From positions 4,199,001 to 4,263,000 of the forward strand of contig JAJHZJ010000009.1 in assembly GCA_023548195.1 (NCBI GenBank): a stretch of DNA of 64,000 bases, written 5' to 3'. Under the pieces are notes generated by a model that was not told where the DNA came from, did not search any database, and worked only from the letters and a program-made list of their open reading frames with translations. Position 1 is the first letter of the stretch. Each line of letters starts with the position of its first letter. Positions 44,961-55,264 of the stretch are shown one piece after another. A program made the position numbers and the translations under genes. The DNA is from Bettongia penicillata ogilbyi (taxonomy: Eukaryota; Chordata; Mammalia; Diprotodontia; Potoroidae).

Positions 44961-45545
44961 TTAAATTGTCTCTCCTGGATTTTTTTCCAGGTCAGTTGTT
45001 TTTCCCATGAGATATTTCACATTCTCTTCCATTTTTTCGTTCTTTTGGTTTTGTTTAGTGATTTCTTGGTTTCTCGTAAAGTCATTAGACTCCATCTGCT
45101 CCATTCTAATTTTGAGAGAACTATTAAATTCAGTGAGCTTTTGAACCTCTTTTTCCATTTGGCTCATTCTGCTTTTGAAAGCATTCTTCTCCTCATTGGC
45201 TTTTTGAACTTCTTTTGCCAATTGAGTGAGCCTATTTTTCAAGGTGTTAATTTCCTCAGCATTTTTTTGGGTCTCCTTTACCAAGGTATTGACCCGTTTT
45301 TCATACTTTTCTTGCATGTCTCTCATTTCTCTTCCCAGTTTTTCCTCTACCTGTCTAACTTGCTTTTCAAAATCCTTTTTGAGCTCTTCCAAGGCCTGAG
45401 CCCACCCGACACCCCCCTGGGGTGTCTGGGGTACTGAGGCCCCGCCCTCCACGTCCTCATCTTCGTCAGATCCGAAGGTCGGGATCATTTGCATTTGTTG
45501 GAAAATACTCTCTATAGTCTTATTTTTCTTCCCTTTTCTAGGCAT
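44961..45545 (-). pseudogene. L1 ORF1, N-terminal coiled-coil part
   Basis: 194 codons begin at 'MPRKGKKNKTIESIFQQMQM'. An acidic patch ('GSDEDEDVEGG') follows, then about 130 residues of heptad-type coiled coil rich in E, K, N and L that would mediate ORF1p trimerisation. The frame ends in 'TTDLEKNPGETI' after a 1-nt length change in an A-run. ORF1p of L1 is an RNA-binding chaperone that coats its own transcript; this copy would give only the coiled-coil half. Confidence 0.85.
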
Positions 45546-46381
45546 TTTCCCAGCCAGTTGCTTGACTTCTGAGATTCCTCTCTACCCCCGCCTGGATCCG
45601 CCCAGCTAGTGCTTGGCCTCTGAGATTCAAATGGGCTTTCCGGCAGCAAGCTTTAGTTCTGGCGCTGGGGTGGGGGCAGGGCCGCCTCCCAGGCTCAGTT
45701 CCCTCAGGGGCTTTATGCAGAGATTTTCAGGAACAGAGCGGGTGGGAGTGGGGTAGGGGGCCCGCCTCCTAGGTTCAGTTCCCTCAGGGGCTTTATGCAG
45801 AGGCCTTCAGTAATAGAGCGGGGTGGGGGCAGGGCTATCTCCCAGGCTCAGCTCCGTCAGGTTTTATGCAGAAACCTTCCTTAATGAAGATCCTGCCTGC
45901 TGTTGGGGGATTCCTGAGTCCTGGGCCTCTGCCGCCTCAGCTGTTGCCCACGCTTCCGCCTCCGCTGCTTCCTGCCCCTGTCTCTGCCGCGGCGGCTTCC
46001 TCCCGAGGGGGCCCGAGTCACGGAGACGCCCTGCTCCCCCTCTCGTCCAGCCCAGCCTTCTTTCTCACTGACCTGTAGCTTCTGTGGGCGGAGGGACTTT
46101 CCCGGCTGCCGGAGCTTCCGTGTCTGAAGCCTGCTCAGGTCAGCTTCTCTGGGGCCGCGGCCAGAGCAGCGTTGGGGTGGGGTCCGCTTTCTGGGGCGCG
46201 ACAGACCGTGGGGATGGGTCTCCAGGGCTCCCTGGAACGGAAATCTCTTCCACTCCGTTTCTGCACACCTTGTATTGATCCAGAAGTTATGGGGGTCTCT
46301 TTTTACATTAAATCTATGGGCTTTGGTTTTGGAGCTCGTAAACGTGCGTCCTTCTACTCCGCCATCTTGACTCTGCCCCCC
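45546..46381 (-). promoter_or_regulatory. L1 5' UTR / internal promoter, CpG-rich
   Basis: The GC-rich 836-bp leader lies upstream of ORF1 on the minus strand. 'gccatcttga' (46361-46370, plus strand) is the complement of a YY1 site (CAAGATGGC) about 12-22 nt from the element's 5' end, the position at which human L1 also carries one. Many CpGs survive around 45940-46200, unlike the rest of the window. Promoter activity is inferred. Confidence 0.7.
45668..45895 (-). repeat. Three ~72-80 bp tandem units in the L1 5' UTR
   Basis: Each unit (starting near 45668, 45740 and 45820) holds a 'gggtggg'-type G block, 'cctccc/taggctcagttccc' and 'tttatgcaga'. The third is more diverged ('ctcagctccgtcaggtttta'). 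The plan recalls monomer-type L1 promoters, but the units are short. Confidence 0.7.
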
Positions 46382-46397
46382 CTAAGTTAAAATAATT
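46382..46397. repeat. Target-site duplication, right copy (ORF1-only L1)
   Basis: An exact copy of 43354-43369, next to the element's 5' end. Confidence 0.9.
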
Positions 46398-46482
46398 AAA
46401 CTTTGATATTTTTACAAAGGTGATAATCATACTTCTGAGGTTATTAAAGCTTAAAACTGTACTAAGACTTTTGGGTACCCTG
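46398..46482. mobile_element. Mariner-type element, right part
   Basis: The right inverted end reads 'ttaaagcttaaaactgtact' then 'aagacttttgggtaccctg'. It complements 42891-42924. Without the L1 the mariner would be about 560 bp, so it is itself an internally deleted copy. Confidence 0.75.
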
Positions 46483-46504
46483 TATTTTTTTAGTCTCAGA
46501 GCTA

Positions 46505-46735
46505 CAAACATAGATGCTTATGGAGTAGCTAAGTGGCATGGTGAATACACCCTCAAGCCTGGAGTCAAGAAGACTCATCTGCCTGAATTCAAATCTGGTC
46601 TCAAAAATTTACTAGCTGTAACCCTGAGCAAGTCATTTAACCCTGTTTGCCTCAATTTCCTCATCTGTGAAAAAATCTGAAGAAGGAAATGGCAAACCAC
46701 TCAAACAGCTGATCAACAACGAAGTCCTGATTGAT
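46505..46735 (+). mobile_element. MAR1-type CORE-SINE, sense
   Basis: 'ggagtagctaagtggcatgg', 'ctgaattcaaatctggtctc', 'ccctgtttgcctcaatttcc' and a shortened tail 'gaaatggcaaaccactcaaa' then 'gatcaacaacgaag'. Confidence 0.8.
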
Positions 46736-47300
46736 TGTCTGATGGATTAAAAGGTCCTAAGACCCTGAGAAACAGTGAAAAGTTTAAATACCTAGTCAGA
46801 AGTTCATTGGGCAGTTATAAAAATAGTAACTGAATTCAATCCATAGTCCAAATGATCAATGCTTATCCCAGGACCTAACTCCTTTTCTTCCTTATTTGTC
46901 TTTGTTTCTTCCCCTAACTCCCTATTTGATAACCTCTCTCTTTATTGTTTGAACTGCTATTAAGTGGGCAAAGGAAAAGTAGGTCTTCATATTAAAAAAA
47001 TTCATGTCAAATAATTTGGGAAACATCTCACTTTAGAAATCACTACAGGATTTGATTATGGGAACTTAATGGAAATTCTACCTCCTCCTCAAACCCTCCC
47101 ACCACCAAAAACAATTCATAAAGAATAAAAGCACTGATATTATACTGTAGTGCCTCTAATAATAATTTATTTGCCACTTCTTGCTAGATTGTAAGCTTCA
47201 TAAGGTCAAGAAATACTAATCTGCTGCTAGAAAAATGCCCATTTGCATGTTATGCAAAAACATACTTCCCATCCCGTTCTGGCTTTTGAGAGCTGTTAAA
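46736..47300. other. Unassigned sequence
   Basis: No repeat or exon supported. Parts near 47150-47220 resemble an L2 end ('gattgtaagcttcataaggt'). Confidence 0.35.
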
Positions 47301-47303
47301 TCA

Positions 47304-47352
47304 TTTTTCTGACGGCATAGTCTTCTTTGGCAAGAAGGATGAACACAACAAT
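47304..47352 (+). mobile_element. WSINE tail fragment
   Basis: 'gacggcatagtcttctttgg' and 'caagaaggatgaacacaaca' are the last 50 bp of the WSINE type, immediately followed by another SINE. Confidence 0.65.
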
Positions 47353-47590
47353 AGGCGACATGGTGAATAGGACACTGGGTCTAGAGCTAGGAAGACCTGA
47401 GTTCAAATCCAACCTCAGACACTTACTAGCTGTGTAGTACTGGGCAAATTACTTAACCATTATTTGCCTCAGTTTCCTTATCTGTAAAATGAGCCAGAGA
47501 AGGAAATGACAAACCACTCCAGTATCTTTGCCAAGAAAACCTCATTGGAGTCATGAAGAATGGGATGTTACTGAAATGACTCAACACCAC
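47353..47590 (+). mobile_element. MAR1-type CORE-SINE, full length, sense
   Basis: 'aggcgacatggtgaatagga', 'gacctgagttcaaatccaac', 'ttgcctcagtttccttatct' and 'tatctttgccaagaaaacct'. One of the less diverged copies. Confidence 0.85.
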
Positions 47591-47794
47591 CACCACCACA
47601 TTGCCCATATTCAATATTATTCATATTCAATCATATCCATATTATCCATATTCAAAAAGATATTATTTTCATTGCCAGAAAAGACTTTATGTTGGATATC
47701 ACTAAATGGTCAAAAGACAAACAGGACTTCAAGTATTCTTTTATCGCTACCCGTCATTCTGGGTAAAATTAATTCTTGAAACCCACTTCAGTCT

Positions 47795-48200
47795 ACAATT
47801 TAATCCAATTCAACAAACTTTTATTAATTAGCTACTATGTGTAAGCCACTATACAAGGTAGTGAGGATTAAAAAAAAGAAAAACAAAAGAAACAATCCCT
47901 GTCCTTAAGGAACTGGGTGTTCTACTAGAGGGGCTATGAATAAATAAATACAAGTAATACTGTAATTCAAGCTAAAAAGAATGCATATGAGGATCTAGAA
48001 AGGTCACCTGTAGAAGGTGGCCCTGAGCTTTGCTTTGATTGGCTGAGGTGAAGGCCAGGTAGGTAAACAGTCCAGGTATGGGGGATCCCTTGTATGAAGA
48101 TGTAGACATGGGTGATCAGATCTCACCCATGAGTAGTGGCTAGCAGGCCAAGCTGATTAGAACAGAGTGTGTGAAATGGACAAGGGAAATTAAGGAAGAA
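47795..48200 (-). mobile_element. L2 LINE 3' part, antisense
   Basis: 'aacaaacttttattaattag', 'gctactatgtgtaagccact' and 'ccttaaggaactgggtgttc' are the reversed L2 3' end. The part beyond 48000 is less certain. Confidence 0.65.
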
Positions 48201-48418
48201 CGAAATACAGCCAGTTCTGCTATAACACTTGTTTAAAACAATGAGCTTGTTCTACTGTGATTGATATATTGGAGAATATTTTAAACGTAACTTGAATTTT
48301 GAGTTTGCTTCTATATGATTACGTTTATGAGCGTGCAGAAAGCTGTAGCACTTCACCAGAATTCACAAACTGCAACCCTTCCAATGCGCACTTCCTCAAG
48401 CAAACTTCAGGTCTTTTT

Positions 48419-48761
48419 AAAAAATTATTGTTATTATTTTATTTCTTTTCAGTGTTCTGCCATCACTTCCGTATATCTTAGATTTTTCCCCTCCCTCCCA
48501 TCCTTCCCCCCTCCCTCCCCACTCCCTCCCTGAGACGGCATACAATTTTATATATAGGTTCTACACATACATTCCTATTAAATACATTTTCACCTTAGTC
48601 ATGTTGCATAGAAGAATTGAAAAGAATGGAAGAAATCATATAACAAACCAAAATATAACACAAAAGAAAATGATCTGCTTCATTCTGCAATTGAATTCCA
48701 TAGTTCTTTCCCTCAATGTGGGAGTCTTTGAATTGCAATGAATACCAAGTCTACCAGAAAA
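48419..48761 (-). mobile_element. Short L1 3' end, antisense, with target duplications
   Basis: The 343-bp insert is flanked by 'tcaggtcttttt' at 48407-48418 and 48762-48773. On the minus strand it begins a few codons before the ORF2 stop ('ttctggtagacttgg' type) and includes the whole 3' UTR with the C-run complement of the G block (48489-48535). It is the same subfamily as the sense copy ending at 25265. Confidence 0.85.
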
Positions 48762-48789
48762 TCAGGTCTTTTTTAAGGTAAAGTTTTAT

Positions 48790-49025
48790 TTTTGTGGTTA
48801 TTTAATTGTTTTCAATCATGTCCAACTCTTCATGACCCCTTTCGGGATATTTTTGGGCAAAGATTCTGGGGCAATTAGCCATTTCTTTCTCTAGTTTATT
48901 TGACTGACTACGAAACTGGGGCAAACAGGGTTAAATGACTTTCCCAGGGTCATATAGCTAGTGTCTGGAGGTCTTCCTGACTCCATGCCTGGCACTGTAT
49001 CCACTGTACCACCTAACTGCCTCAA
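48790..49025 (-). mobile_element. MAR1-type CORE-SINE, antisense
   Basis: Plus strand: 'tcttcatgacccctttcggg', 'cagggttaaatgactttccc', 'gaggtcttcctgactccatg' and the head end 'ctgtaccacctaactgcct'. Confidence 0.85.
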
Positions 49026-49405
49026 ATTTTCTGGTATAGTTGGAGCTGTGGGTGGAGGAGACCTCATGAGCACTACCTCTACCTTCACACCCTTCCACAG
49101 AGGAAGATGGCCTTTGCCATCTTCTGCCAGACTTTGTCGCCATCCAGGCACCATGGAAACCAGGAGCAGCCCAAAGTCTAGGACACTGATACTATTTATT
49201 GTAATATTTATGGATTTCTTAACCATCTAAGATGTACAAAACGATGCTACCATTTTATTAGGTTTCTATCTTTTTAAAAAACATATCACTTGTGAAATTT
49301 TGCCCATTTCCCCCATAAGCTCTGTAGTTTATGTTCTATGATTTTGCAGTGTAGTGTTTTTCAGGGAACACAGATATCACATGATAGCCTAACTGACTGC
49401 ATATC
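49026..49405. other. Unassigned sequence
   Basis: No repeat recognised. Frames on both strands (89 and 111 codons) run across the neighbouring SINE and carry no known domain, so I do not call a gene. Confidence 0.35.
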
Positions 49406-49409
49406 CACC

Positions 49410-49605
49410 TTCAGCCAGACAGTGCAGTTGCCAGAATCCTCAACCTGGAGTCAAATATAAACTTGACAAGTCCCTTAATTTCTTCCTCAGTTTCCTTATC
49501 TATTAATTGGGAATAATAACAGCTACCTCCCAGAATTCTTATGAAGAAAATGAGATAACATTTGCAAACATTAGAGTTACATATAAATGCTAGCTATGAT
49601 GGTTG
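49410..49605 (+). mobile_element. MIR, sense
   Basis: 'cagtttccttatctattaat', 'ttgggaataataacagctac' and 'aaatgagataacatttgcaa' with a terminal 'ataaatgctagct'. Confidence 0.75.
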
Positions 49606-50900
49606 CACTGGCTGGTATTGGAATAAAAGCATAAAGTTCGTTACCATGATCCCTGGTATGTATAATATTCTTTCTTCTTTGATCCCTCATTTCCCTCTGT
49701 ATATGTTTCTATGTCTTCTTCCTCTTTTCACTCCTCCAGTCTTCTTTAAAAACTGCCCTCAATATGAAACCAAAGTATAGTTTTAGTCTTACATTTATTG
49801 AATAAATTGTTATTTTTGTTTCTTAACTTTGCACAGTTCAGACTATAGCAGAAAAAACAGACTTTTTCTTTTCTTTTTTTGGAGCTGGCATATCCACGCA
49901 GTAAAAGTAGTAATATGGGTCAGGAGGGTGGAAGGCAGTGGCTTTGCTGTCTTTGCTTGGCTTTTGTTCTTTTAAATTTTCATTTGCATTCCATTTGGGG
50001 TAGATCTTGGAATCAGAGAAATTTTTCTAGCTTTAGTCTAGACGCAATGTCTGTGCAATTTTTTTCTTTCTTTGGACAACGGCTGTAAATTGAGTTTTAG
50101 TGACTTATTGGATTCCCCATGAAGGGTTAAAAGCTTATTACAAGAAATTTTCTAATCATAAATCAGATAGTTGTCTGGGTCTATGGATTTTATATCAGAT
50201 TCACACAGACAGTTAGGAGGACTGATTTAATCTTAACCTTTTGCACTCTTGTTAACTTTTGTAAACTGCCTACTTTTGTTGATTGCCTTGTGCTAGGTGT
50301 GGTTCTATGTGGGTGGTGGTACACAGCCATTCTTAGTGGGTGGAGTGATTTGTCTGGTTAATTCCAATAAGATTCACATGCTAACTAGTCATTCTCATAC
50401 AAGTCGCCTTAATATAAAATCGGTGCATATCTTTAGTCTTAGATTTATTTAAAATTGTTGTTTCGGGTTTTTACATAATTTTTGAAAATTCTACTCCCTG
50501 GTTTTAAAATTAAATTGCTTGTTACTTTTATGTGCTTTTCAATTCCTTCTTCCCTCTTGTGCTTTATTGGCCTTTGATAGTAAGACATTTCCCATTCATG
50601 TTACATGGAATTGTACCAAAAAACCTGGCAGCAAGAAACTCCTTTCAGAGTTGAACTTTTAGAGAAATAGGGCAGATAATAGGCATTAAAAACTAGTATT
50701 CCACTATGCTCATTCATAAAATTATGCCTCTAGGGATCTGGACAATCACCAAAGGCTCCCTGTTTCTTTCATAAAAAATTAATGTGATGCAATCAGTATT
50801 TAGAGCGAGTAATCTGGCAAGTGAATTTCAAGATGGATTAAAAGCAGGTAGAAAAAATAGATTGGGCTCAGAAAATCAAGTGTGAGGCAATTGTAAAAGT
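49606..50900. other. Largely unassigned, repeat-poor sequence
   Basis: After a possible L2 scrap (49640-49760), no repeat, exon or RNA gene is supported from about 49800 to 50900. It is a secondary candidate block for conserved non-coding DNA. Confidence 0.35.
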
Positions 50901-50904
50901 TAAG

Positions 50905-51510
50905 TCAAGTCAAGAAGCATTTACTAAGGACCTACTATGTGTCACTCATGTGCTAAGCACTGGAGATAAAAAGAAAGGTTTAAAAAAAAGTGTCCCTGAC
51001 CTTAAGAAGTTCATGTATAATGGAGGAGACAACATAGAAACAACTATGTACAAACAAGATACATATATGTGTCTATATGTGTGTGTCTATGTTTGTGTGT
51101 ATATATGTATATACATTGTATATACATTGATATACATATCAATATATTTATATTGTCAGGTTAATAATTTGAGATGTGAATCAATGAAGGCTTAAACTTG
51201 AATGCAAGCCATGGGAACAGGAAAGATATTACTAGGGGAGGATTGGCAAGGCTTTGTGATTGAGCAGATTCAGAAGAGGGGGAATTAAGTGGTTGAAAGA
51301 GAGTGAAGAGTCAAAGGTGATTCTCAAGTTTTAAGAGAGGCACTAGAATAGTTTCCTTGCCATCGATAACAAGAAAGTCAAGAGAGAGAACTGGATTTTA
51401 GGAAACAGGATAATGAATATGTTTTAAAATATTGAGGTAAAAATGTAAAAATGTTCAAAGGTCAGTTGGAGATAGAGGAGGGCAGAAGAAAGATTAGAGC
51501 AGAAGAAAGA
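50905..51510 (-). mobile_element. L2 LINE, antisense
   Basis: 'agaagcatttactaaggacc' and 'tgctaagcactggagataaa' mark the reversed 3' end. It continues with 'aagagagtgaagagtcaaag' and 'gtgattctcaagttttaaga', the reversed interior. A TG/TA microsatellite (51060-51160) interrupts it. Confidence 0.7.
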
Positions 51511-51639
51511 CCAAAATTTTGGGATCTAATCACCAAATATGATAACTTCTTCCTTCTTGCTATGCATTCTTCCCTGCCTTTGTCCTACGCCTTAGGGTCT
51601 TTGTTCCTATGGACTATTTGTGCCCAACTTGTGGTAGAA

Positions 51640-51762
51640 CGTTCTAAGTTCACGTCGGTCTGATTATCCACAGTCAGACACACTATACCTTGACTCCAAC
51701 ATAGTGACGTCATTCTGGTCCTCTAAGAATGAAGGACCACAGCCAACCAACCAATCACCTGT
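51640..51762 (+). mobile_element. RTE-type SINE tail, sense
   Basis: 'agtgacgtcattctggtcct' then 'ctaagaatgaaggaccacag' is the sense form of the tail seen reversed at 32041. Confidence 0.6.
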
Positions 51763-51764
51763 TG

Positions 51765-52580
51765 TCTAGACACTTCTATTGATACTTATTTTTCTTTTCC
51801 TTTCATTTTCTTTTGATTTTCCTCTTAACTCTTTGACTCATGCCCCTACTTACACCCTCTTAATGTAGGTGTCCTCCCAGGTTCTGTTCTCCACTTACTT
51901 CTCTTGTCTCTCTATTATCAATCAACCTTGTGGAAATGATTTCCGAATCTGTATCTCTGACCTCAGTTTCTTCTAGTGTTCCAGCCCTGTCTTTCCAACT
52001 ACTTGCTGGAAACTATGGTCAGATATTCTGCTTTCATCTCAAATTTAACACATCCAAAAACAAACCCTTCTTTTTTTTTATTAATTTATCTTAAACAAAA
52101 ACTGAAAAGTGAATATACAATAAGAATAGAAAAAGAAACATCATAAAATTAAGTATTAAACTTAGATATAAAATAAGGAAAGATAAAAAGCAGTGTCATG
52201 CATAACAGAATGTAAGAGAGAATTCAAAATATACAGCAATGAATTTCCATTTCAAGAAGCCTGTATAATAAATACTATGCATTGTATTCAGAGCTATCCA
52301 TCTTTTCTTTGCTTCCTTGTAAGTTTTCTTTTGTCAAACTCATTGTCTTATTTCTCCTGTTCCCCAATCTTCTCAACAGCAAGCCTTCTCTTCTTCCTGA
52401 CTTACCACTCAGTCAACCAGTCAACTCAGTCTTTGATTACTGTATATCCTTCCCTCTTCCACATTCAGTCATTCATCAGTCTATGTAAATTTACAGTACC
52501 TCTTATGTTTGTATTCTCATTTCTACTACACTGTCTTCAGAAATTTTGTGAACTGATAATCCCTGTGAGAGTTGACTAAA
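51765..52580 (+). mobile_element. L2 LINE, sense, split by an L1 3' end
   Basis: 'tgtatctctgacctcagttt' to 'aatttaacacatccaaaaac' then 'aaaccc' (to about 52065) and 'aactcattgtcttatttctc' onward (from about 52310) are consecutive L2 blocks. Between them (52066-52300) lies an antisense L1 3'-end-like AT-rich piece. Confidence 0.65.
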
Positions 52581-52584
52581 TCAT

Positions 52585-53350
52585 GTCATTGAGCCATACA
52601 ATTTTAGAGTTGGAAGGGACTGCCAAAGTGATCTATATATTCTGCATAAGCCAAAGGATCCCTACAATAATATACCTCATAGGTGGTCATCCAGTCTTTG
52701 TTTGAAGACCTCATCCAAGGGGGAATCTGAAGAAAGGCTACAGCTTTCTCAAACTGGCCATTCCTCTTAGGGAGAGCTGTTATGATTTGCAAATTTTTCC
52801 ATATGTGAAAACACAGTTTACCTTTCTGAAACTTGGATCGTTTTCATAGCTGTACTTTCTGGGACCAGAAAGAACAAGTTACTCAAGGCAGAGCATCATA
52901 TACTTGGAAAACAGCTATTATGTATCACTTGTATCTTCTCTTTCCCAGGTTAAATATCCTCACTAACTTCAATTGATTTTCATGGTTGGTGCTTGATAAA
53001 AGTTTGTTGGATGAATGAATAACATGAAGTCAAGACCCTTGGAGACCACCCTTCTGGTTACCATCTTCTAAATGTTTTCTGGCTTATAACTAAACTTCCT
53101 AAAGTTTCAGGCTCCTGGAACTGAATGTGTTACAACAAATATTTGCCTAGGGAAGAGTACAATGAGATTAACATCTCTTTATTTCCTCATTCCTGGACAT
53201 TGCATTTCTTAAAGCAATCTAAGGTCCTATTTGCTTTTTCTGGTTGATATACCACAGTGATGACTCATAATGAGTCTGTAGCATATTAAAATCCCCAGAT
53301 CCTTTTTAGATAATTTGCTGTAGCCACATTTCCCCCACAGAATATATCTG
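52585..53350 (+). mobile_element. L3/CR1 LINE, sense
   Basis: 'tttagagttggaagggactg', 'ggtggtcatccagtctttgt' then 'ttgaagac', 'tcccaggttaaatatcctca', 'ctggaactgaatgtgttaca', 'ggtcctatttgctttttctg' and 'aaaatccccagatccttttt' are in L3/CR1 order over about 760 bp. Confidence 0.8.
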
Positions 53351-53379
53351 TCACAATAGTAATCCAGTTTGGATTTATC

Positions 53380-53580
53380 ATAGAATCATAGATGGAGATT
53401 TAAAGGGGGTCTTACTGGTTATTTGGTCCAATTTTTCCATTTGACAGATGAGGAAAGCAAGGTGTAGAAAGGGGAAGTGATTTCTTCAGCATCACATAGC
53501 ATGGATGACAGAACCAATACTCAGACTTGGATCCTCTGATTCCAAGTTTTGTTCACTTTACACCATACATACATACATCT
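53380..53580 (-). mobile_element. Antisense MIR
   Basis: 'ccatttgacagatgaggaaa', 'gaagtgatttcttcagcatc' and 'tcagacttggatcctctgat' are reversed MIR blocks. Confidence 0.65.
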
Positions 53581-53890
53581 TATTTCTAGTGTCTCTGCTA
53601 AAATTGGTCCTAAATAAATTTTTCTAAAGCATACCTCTGATCATGTCCCAGTGATTGAAATCTAACTTCAAAGGTCCCATTCAAGAGTTTCCATGATATG
53701 TTCCCTACCTATTCTGTTAGGTGTAGATCAAACTTCTATATTTTAAGGATTTGTGTTTGCAGTGGGGGAAAGGGATCATACACTCTATATCAATGAAAAT
53801 GTACCATCTCTGTATCTTAGCAGACACTTTTTTTGTGAGTTTCTAACCTTGTGGAAAATATTTGGAAACAATTTGATTAGTTAAAAAAGG
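53581..53890 (+). mobile_element. Possible L2 fragment, sense
   Basis: 'ctctgatcatgtcccagtga' and 'gaaatctaacttcaaaggtc' resemble an L2 interior. The second half is unassigned. Confidence 0.45.
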
Positions 53891-53892
53891 TA

Positions 53893-54065
53893 CAAGATTT
53901 TAAATCAAAGGACCTAAGTTTGAATCCTGACCCTGTTGCAACTTATGTAATTTGGGCAAATTCCTTAAATTTTCCAGTCCTCCAGTAAAATATTCTGTAA
54001 AATGAGGAATTTAACATTGATGTTATCTAAAACTTCCCTTGCAGATCTAGATCCTATGACTAAAA
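53893..54065 (+). mobile_element. Degraded MIR, sense
   Basis: 'cctaagtttgaatcctgacc', 'attctgtaaaatgaggaatt' and 'gcagatctagatcctatgac'. Confidence 0.6.
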
Positions 54066-54384
54066 GTGAGCTTTTTCTTGGGTGAACAGCACCCATAAAT
54101 TTCATTGTCATGTCTGTACATCCATGTGATTCACTCTTCGGCCATTTTATCTTGATGGGATCTGTTGGACCTTATGTTCTGTAGCATTTGAAATTGTGGT
54201 TCCTCTCAATGGTGTTGGAGCAGGACATTCTATTTTTTTTGTGGTGGTATCTCTCTCAAAAGTATCCTAAAAATAGTATAGTTTCAACTATACTTTCCTA
54301 TTCTCCAAAACATGTATTAGAATCTTAGAATTGAAAGAAATTCTCATTTCTTTGTCTTTTAAAATCTCATCTTGGCCTCTTCCT
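54066..54384. other. Unassigned spacer
   Basis: No recognisable repeat, exon or regulatory motif. Confidence 0.35.
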
Positions 54385-54658
54385 TCTTTTCCAGTGTTTT
54401 TTATGTTTTATTTATTTTATTTTTACATTTTTATATATTTATTTTTATTTTATGGAATAAAGCAAGCATTAACCTAACATACTATAATAAAAATAGATCA
54501 TTGTACATGAAACTGTAAAACCATTATGTATCACTTCCTGTTTCTTTTAAATATTATCATAAAGTTATCATGTAAATTTCTTCCTCCCCACCCTAGATAT
54601 GGCTACCATTAGACACAATATGTATATGTAAAATCAATCTATACCTCCTTCTGTTTAT
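54385..54658 (-). mobile_element. L1 3' end, antisense
   Basis: 'aataaagcaagcattaacct', 'catgaaactgtaaaaccatt' and 'atggctaccattagacacaa' match the 40965 and 42540 copies. Confidence 0.8.
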
Positions 54659-54886
54659 GTACTTGACTCCTCATTCCACTGGCCTATTTGCTGTTCCTCT
54701 CATACCACCCACCATCTCCTGATTCAATGCTTTTTTTACTGACTATACACCATGCCTAGAATGCTCTGTGCTTCTGCCGTTTGTTTTCCTGGCTTTCTTC
54801 AAGACTCAGCTCAGATCTTGCCTTCTGCAGTGGTCTATCCTGGTCTCCACCACTGCTAGTGCCTTCCCTCTGAGATTACCTGCTGT
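54659..54886 (+). mobile_element. L2 LINE, sense (part 1)
   Basis: 'acaccatgcctagaatgctc', 'cttcaagactcagctcagat' and 'tggtctccaccactgctagt' precede a SINE insertion. 'acctgctgt' at 54878-54886 is the left target duplication. Confidence 0.75.
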
Positions 54887-55079
54887 TTGCACCAGTGCCT
54901 CCTGGGTCATCTCCAGTCATCCTGATGAATATCTGGTCACTGGATTCAGATGGCTCTGGAGGAGAAGTGAGGCTGGTGACCTGCACAGCCCTCCCTCCCT
55001 CAAAACAAAGTCAAGGGCGAGTCATGTCATCACATCTCTGATGGCGTGGTCTTCTTCGGCAACGAAGGATGAACCTAAA
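54887..55079 (+). mobile_element. WSINE-type SINE, 5'-truncated, sense, nested in L2
   Basis: The head is missing. The body runs from 'ggtcatctccagtcatcctg' to 'ggcaacgaaggatgaaccta', flanked by the 9-bp duplication 'acctgctgt' (54878-54886 and 55080-55088). Confidence 0.85.
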
Positions 55080-55260
55080 ACCTGCTGTCTACATTATATG
55101 GGTCCTGTTTGTACATTACTTGCTTGCATGTTGTTTCTGTCATTATAATGTGACCTAACTGAGGGCAGGGACTGTGTTTTTAAAAGCCTTTCTATCCCCA
55201 GAACATAGCACAATGCCTGGCACGTAGTGAGCACTTGTGACTAACTAGATATATTCTGGT
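55080..55260 (+). mobile_element. L2 LINE 3' end, sense (part 2)
   Basis: 'ctgagggcagggactgtgtt', 'ctatccccagaacatagcac' and 'aatgcctggcacgtagtgag' complete the L2. Confidence 0.85.
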
Positions 55261-55264
55261 TTGT

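Larger units (their letters stand above)
43370..46381 (-). mobile_element. Complete ORF1-only L1 (half-L1-like), antisense
   Basis: The ~3.0-kb insert lies between perfect 16-bp target duplications. On the minus strand it has a GC-rich 5' UTR with a near-terminal YY1-type motif (46381-45546), an L1 ORF1 (45545-44467, one frameshift), a purine-rich region of about 1 kb, and an AAAG-rich tail (43471-43370). No endonuclease or reverse-transcriptase sequence lies between the ORF1 stop and the tail, although both ends are present. This is the arrangement described for HAL1 elements, which depend on L1 ORF2 in trans. A simple internal deletion of a full L1 is the alternative. Confidence 0.75.

Noticed and set aside
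45823..46390. GC-rich plus-strand frames suggesting a gene or CpG-island promoter
   Set aside because: The sequence is the 5' UTR of an antisense L1, bounded by its target duplication; the frames are by-products of its GC content.
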